The notes below the pieces were generated by a model, which ran no database searches, was not told the DNA's origin, and worked only from the letters and a program-made list of their open reading frames with translations. This document shows, piece by piece, positions 14,532 through 17,455 of a stretch of DNA of 17,455 nt. Location: positions 1 to 17,455 of the forward strand of contig JAZTXA010000128.1 in the NCBI GenBank assembly GCA_045636245.1, read 5' to 3'. The translations under genes and the position numbers were made by a program. Each line of letters opens with the position of its first letter. Within the stretch, counting starts at the first letter, position 1. The DNA comes from RGIG7213 sp045636245 (GTDB lineage Bacteria > Bacillota > Clostridia > Oscillospirales > CAG-272).

Positions 14532-15551
14532 TTATATTTTTCCTTTAAATTTCTTTATCTGCATACACATAAGATCGTAATAGAATGTGCCATGCGCCTT
14601 TGAGGGTTCAAGGTCTTTTGAATTTTCCTCGGAGATCTGCTCGCTCTTCATCCATTCATTCCATGAAACGAGAATGGCAATACGGGCGCCGAGATTATAT
14701 GCTCTTTGGAATTGCTTTTTGAATGTCGCGCCGTTATTTCTTTCTGCGGGCGGAATGTAGCTCGGTGAGCCTTCCCTGCCCTGACGTCTTGTTGAAGCGC
14801 AGATCGTTACAGCTTCAACCGTTCCCTGCGATACGGTAAAGGTCTGTGCGCCTCTTTCCTCCCAGCTCCAGAAGTGATGGCTCTTGCGTGTTTCCTTATC
14901 GTAAAGATCGCCTTGCTGACCGACATATCCGGTTACCCAACGGATAGTGAAGCGGTCATCCTTCCATTCGGGATCGGCACCGTAGAATGTAGGGGTTGCG
15001 GCATAGCAAAGCAAAAGCGGCTTACCCTCGTAATAAAAATACATATCGTGTCTGTCGGGGTTTGCAACGTAATCTCTGTATATCTGCTCAACCTTTCTGT
15101 CATGGTCGCCCGAATCAACGCTCTTTTGTCCATCGTGGCCGGGACCTGCAAAAAGCGCAATTTTCGGTGCATTCGGTATCGTCTTCCAGATGTCAAACAG
15201 CATGTCCGTTGTGATTTCTATTGTTCTGAAATCATCTCTGAAATCACTCATCGTTTCGGGAACGTAATAGGTGTTGTTTGACCAGTCAACAAACACAAGG
15301 TCAACATCGGCTTTCGCAAGCATTTCTCCGTGGCGGCGGATAATTTCCTCGTCATCGGAACGGTACTTGCCGTAAAGCGGCTCATTCCATGTGCTTTTTT
15401 CCCAATTAAGGTCGGCACGAAGCCACGCGGAATATGCAACTGCCGCAAGTCTTTCATCAAACGGTGTTTTGGGATAAATGCCCACGCCTATGTTGTCACA
15501 TTCAACGTCTGTTGTATCGTTTATTATTTTTTCAAGCATATCTGAGTTCAT
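14532..15551 (-). CDS. Cytosolic GH71/GH99-like glycosidase-type protein, paralog of the next gene
   Basis: A 339-aa protein without a signal peptide that consists only of the domain found in residues ~410-734 of the lipoprotein gene behind it. Shared segments in order: DFRT helix, VDWSNNT (88-94), APKIALFAGPGHDGQ (128-142), DDRFTIRWVTGYVGQQ (198-213), FWSWEERGAQTFT (227-239), SWNEWMKSEQ (296-305, candidate catalytic Glu299), and a near-identical C-terminus GTFYYDLMC.QIKKFKGKI. The ATG at 15551 is chosen because GGGAGG (15566-15561) precedes it by 9 nt. The upstream in-frame ATG at 15590 overlaps the region just after the -10 box and lies before the predicted transcript start, so it cannot be used. 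The family is inferred as a GH71/GH99-like TIM barrel; the substrate is unknown. It is first in a two-gene operon. Confidence 0.75.
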   Translation of the reverse strand: MNSDMLEKIINDTTDVECDNIGVGIYPKTPFDERLAAVAYSAWLRADLNWEKSTWNEPLYGKYRSDDEEIIRRHGEMLAKADVDLVFVDWSNNTYYVPETMSDFRDDFRTIEITTDMLFDIWKTIPNAPKIALFAGPGHDGQKSVDSGDHDRKVEQIYRDYVANPDRHDMYFYYEGKPLLLCYAATPTFYGADPEWKDDRFTIRWVTGYVGQQGDLYDKETRKSHHFWSWEERGAQTFTVSQGTVEAVTICASTRRQGREGSPSYIPPAERNNGATFKKQFQRAYNLGARIAILVSWNEWMKSEQISEENSKDLEPSKAHGTFYYDLMCMQIKKFKGKI

Positions 15552-15560
15552 AAAATAAAA

Positions 15561-15566
15561 CCTCCC
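15561..15566 (-). promoter_or_regulatory. Ribosome binding site that fixes the start of the cytosolic GH71/99-like gene
   Basis: GGGAGG on the minus strand, 9 nt before the ATG at 15551-15549. The alternative ATG at 15590 would put this site inside the coding region. Confidence 0.85.
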
Positions 15567-15580
15567 GTTAAGTTTATTTG

Positions 15581-15609
15581 ATTTTATCATACATAATAAG
15601 AAATGTCAA
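15581..15609 (-). promoter_or_regulatory. Sigma-A-type promoter of the GH71/99-like pair
   Basis: On the minus strand TTGACA (15609-15604), a 17-nt spacer, and TAAAAT (15586-15581) with TGA just before it (extended -10). The predicted start is near 15574, giving a leader of about 23 nt with the GGGAGG site in it. Confidence 0.85.
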
Positions 15610-15682
15610 TATTTTACTACGTATCTTCATTTGAGAATCGATGCATCATACGGGTTTTCGAAGGCGCCAACCCCTACTACTC

Positions 15683-15810
15683 TGTTTCACCTAAAAGTTT
15701 ACAAAATGGATTTCCATAGGAAATCTGCGCCATTTGCCTGCGGGCAGTTGACTTCGTCAACTGTGGGGGGGCAGGCATGGCGCAGATACTGTAAAGATTT
15801 AGATGAAACA
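15683..15810. repeat. Large imperfect palindrome (MITE-like element or structured RNA)
   Basis: This fills most of a gene-free stretch (15610-15966). Outer arms 15683-15703 and 15790-15810 pair over 18 of 21 positions (TGTTTCA/TGAAACA, CTAAA/TTTAG, TTTACA/TGTAAA). Middle arms ATCTGCGCCAT (15723-15733) and ATGGCGCAGAT (15777-15787) are perfect, and GCCTGC/GCAGGC (15736-15741/15771-15776) continues them with a 2-nt bulge. The tip CAGTTGAC/GTCAACTG (15745-15752/15756-15763) closes on TTC. An extra hairpin GATTTCC/GGAAATC (15709-15725) competes with the main stem. Shorter inverted pairs lie outside: TACTCTG/CAGAGTA (15678/15844) and ATACGGG/CCCGTAT (15648/15829). No T-run follows on either side, so it is not a plain terminator. 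No coding potential is credible. Confidence 0.7.
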
Positions 15811-15966
15811 AGGTTCATCGTTCAACATCCCGTATAAAACGAGCAGAGTAACGTATAAACGGTTTTCATTTTGTACATTTTGTAAATTCAATAAGAATGA
15901 CCGTAAGTGACAATATTTGCATATGTTGCGTGATATCATCTTGTCATAAGAAAAGCGGAGGTAAAA

Positions 15967-16275
15967 ATGGACGGGCTTGAAATAGAATACGAAAACGGTG
16001 TTTTAAGGGTATTTGTCGGCGGTGAGATCGACCACCATATGTGCGCCTCGGTGCGTGAGGATATAGACAGCGCATTTTTTAAATATATTCCCAAAAAGCT
16101 GATACTCGACTTGACAGGGATGAAATTTATGGACAGCTCCGGCTTGGGTCTTATAATGGGCAGATATTCCCGCTGTCTTGCCGCAGAATGTGAATTTGTC
16201 ATTTGCGGAATTGACGAGCGTGCTATGCGTATACTGCGCATGTCCGGCATGGATAAGGTCCTTAAAATCAAATGA
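15967..16275 (+). CDS. spoIIAA: Anti-sigma-F factor antagonist SpoIIAA
   Basis: A 102-aa cytosolic STAS-domain protein that frees sigma-F in the forespore by binding SpoIIAB, and is inactivated when SpoIIAB phosphorylates it. The match is clear. GGEIDHHMCASVREDID corresponds to the GELDHHTA region of the B. subtilis protein, and KFMDSSGLGLIMGRYSR (53-69) contains the phospho-acceptor site. The first Ser of the pair (Ser57) aligns with Ser58 of B. subtilis, from memory. The protein is slightly shorter than the 117-aa B. subtilis form. The ATG has a strong AGCGGAGG site. It is the first gene of spoIIAA-spoIIAB-sigF. This operon is read by sigma-H in Bacillus, but I could not find a convincing sigma-H or sigma-A promoter in the ~150 nt before it. 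Confidence 0.95.
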   Translation: MDGLEIEYENGVLRVFVGGEIDHHMCASVREDIDSAFFKYIPKKLILDLTGMKFMDSSGLGLIMGRYSRCLAAECEFVICGIDERAMRILRMSGMDKVLKIK

Positions 16276-16290
16276 TAACGGAGAAAAGAA

Positions 16291-16728
16291 GTGAAAAGAA
16301 AAAAGATAAACGAAGCAAAAATCATCCTTGCCGCAGTGTCGCAAAACGAAGCGCTTGCAAGGGTATATATAAGCGCATTTGCCTCACAGCTTGACCCGAC
16401 ACTTGACGAGCTTGCAGACGTGCGCTGTGCCGTCAGCGAAGCGGTGACAAACTGCGTTGTCCACGCATACAAGGGCTGTGATGTCCCCGGCAAAATTTAC
16501 ATAAACACACGGCTTTATTCCGACAGGACGATAACTGTCGAGGTGAGTGACAAGGGCTGCGGTATTGAAGATATTGAAATGGCAATGACACCGCTTTTCA
16601 CAACAGACAGCGCACATGAGCGAAGCGGTATGGGCTTTTCAGTCATGAAAAGCTTTACCGACAGCATTAAGGTCACATCAAAGCCTTCGGGAGGAACACG
16701 TGTTTTTATGTCCAAAAAATTTTCGTAA
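16291..16728 (+). CDS. spoIIAB: Anti-sigma-F factor / serine kinase SpoIIAB
   Basis: A 145-aa cytosolic protein of the GHKL ATPase fold. It holds sigma-F inactive and phosphorylates SpoIIAA. The N-box is CAVSEAVTNCVVHAYKG (44-60), the G1 box DKGCGI (89-94) and the G2 box RSGMGFSVM (110-118), followed by SGGTRV. The length matches the family (~146 aa). The start is GTG at 16291 with CGGAG just upstream, 15 nt after spoIIAA. The sigF start lies 9 nt after its stop. Confidence 0.95.
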   Translation: MKRKKINEAKIILAAVSQNEALARVYISAFASQLDPTLDELADVRCAVSEAVTNCVVHAYKGCDVPGKIYINTRLYSDRTITVEVSDKGCGIEDIEMAMTPLFTTDSAHERSGMGFSVMKSFTDSIKVTSKPSGGTRVFMSKKFS

Positions 16729-16737
16729 GGAGCTTTT

Positions 16738-17436
16738 ATGTCGGGAACAAGGGACGGACAAGCATGTGATTTTTCAAGAAATTCGGAGCTTATAGCAAAG
16801 GCACAGAAGGGCGACAAGGAAGCCATGTCGCGTGTGGTGGAGCTTAATATGGGGCTTGTAAAAAGCATAATTCCGCGCTTTTGCGACAGAGGGGTAGAAT
16901 ATGAAGACCTTGTACAAATAGGCGCACTCGGAATGATAAAGGCTGTGAAAAGCTATTCGGAGGGATTCGGATGTGTTTTTTCAACATATGCCGTACCGCT
17001 TATAATAGGCGAGATACGCCGGTATTTGCGTGATGACGGAATGATAAAGGTCTCACGCAGTGTGAAGCGTCTCGGCGTTCACGCAATGAAGCAAAGGGAA
17101 ATATATATAAAGGAAAAAGGATGTGAGCCAAAGATCGAAGAGCTTGCAAGCATCTGCGAGGTCTCCCCTGAGGAGCTTGTCTTTGCTCTTGAAGCTTGCT
17201 ATCCCCATCACTCCCTTGCAGAGCCGACCGCCGACGGTGACGGGGCGTGCCTTGAAAACATCATCCCCGACAAAAATGACGGAATTGAGAGCCTTTGCGA
17301 CAGAATATCCCTGAAGGATGCCATAAAAAAGTTAAATGATACGGAAAGACAGATAATTCATTTAAGATACTACTGCGACCTGTCACAACAAAAAACGGCA
17401 CAGGTGCTCGGACTGTCGCAGGTAAAGGTTTCAAGG
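16738..17436 (+). CDS. sigF: RNA polymerase sigma-F factor (3' end cut off by window end)
   Basis: An open frame of 233 codons with no stop before the end of genomic sequence. The protein directs early forespore transcription. Sigma-70 region 2 is clear: ELNMGLVKSIIPRF, YEDLVQIGALGMIKAV and FSTYAVPLIIGEIRRYLRDDG, the last being the sigma-F/G type -10-binding segment. Region 3 begins with KVSRSVKRL. Region 4 ends in LNDTERQIIHLRYY and the helix-turn-helix TAQVLGLSQVKVSR. B. subtilis SigF is about 255 aa, so only the last couple of dozen residues should be missing. Bases from 17437 are adapter, so the apparent residues after VSR (K-S-D-R-S-H) are not real. ATG follows AAGGAG. Confidence 0.95.
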
Positions 17437-17455
17437 AAGTCGGATCGTAGCCATG
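17437..17455. other. Sequencing adapter left on contig end (not genomic)
   Basis: AAGTCGGATCGTAGCCATG, the opening of the same MGI/BGISEQ adapter found inverted at 1-29. It interrupts sigF in the middle of its conserved last helix. Confidence 0.9.

Noticed and set aside
15552..15590. ATG at 15590 as the start of the cytosolic GH71/99-like protein
   Set aside because: It lies beside the -10 box, upstream of the predicted transcript start; GGGAGG directs initiation at 15551.
15631..15837. 68-codon open frame on the plus strand in the spoIIA upstream region
   Set aside because: It lies inside the large palindrome, has no ribosome binding site and its composition follows the inverted arms.
15811..15966. 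Search for a sigma-H or sigma-A promoter of spoIIAA
   Set aside because: Only weak partial matches (e.g. TTGTAC with AAGAAT) were seen; none is good enough to report.

Overview
The window looks like a chromosomal fragment from an anaerobic, endospore-forming Firmicute of class Clostridia (Oscillospiraceae/Ruminococcaceae-like), probably assembled from a metagenome. The grounds are the spoIIAA-spoIIAB-sigF operon, strong AGGAGG-type ribosome binding sites, TTGACA/TATAAT promoters, four lipoproteins, a surface protein with an NPETGD sorting signal, and YqeG and split ThrE proteins of the Gram-positive type. No RNA genes, CRISPR array, transposase or phage genes were seen. Both ends of the window are sequencing adapter, not genomic DNA: positions 1-29 and 17437-17455 match opposite strands of the MGI/BGISEQ adapter.

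Layout. (1) 30-420: 3' end of an oligopeptide-type ABC transporter solute-binding protein, followed by a long perfect hairpin that serves as a two-way terminator against the converging malQ. (2) 487-1977, minus: malQ (amylomaltase). (3) 2044-2151: divergent promoters for malQ and for a long plus-strand run. (4) 2186-9706: nine tightly packed plus-strand genes with short gaps or 4-nt overlaps: CapA-like lipoprotein, HTH regulator with an S24-like tail, the two halves of a split threonine/serine exporter, a small lipoprotein, a GH2 glycosidase, a PfkB-type sugar-phosphate kinase, mnmA and a YqeG phosphatase. (5) 9765-12186: three genes that each appear to have their own promoter: a 77-aa membrane protein with a cysteine cluster, a sortase-anchored surface protein, and a lipoprotein tyrosine phosphatase. 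(6) 12187-12325: a structured 3' region and a convergent terminator. (7) 12326-15551, minus: two tandem paralogous GH71/GH99-like proteins, one cytosolic and one a multidomain lipoprotein, expressed from one strong promoter. (8) 15604-15966: a gene-free stretch dominated by an elaborate imperfect palindrome. (9) 15967-17436: the spoIIA operon, with sigF cut at its C-terminus by the window end.

How the genes fit together. Carbohydrate use is a recurring theme (MalQ, GH2 coupled to a sugar-phosphate kinase, two GH71/99-like proteins), next to envelope proteins (CapA-like, sortase substrate, lipoprotein phosphatase) and housekeeping or sporulation genes. I do not see a defence system or an obviously new multi-gene machine. 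The least explained items are the cytosol/lipoprotein GH71/99-like pair, the Cys-cluster membrane protein and the palindromic element before spoIIA.
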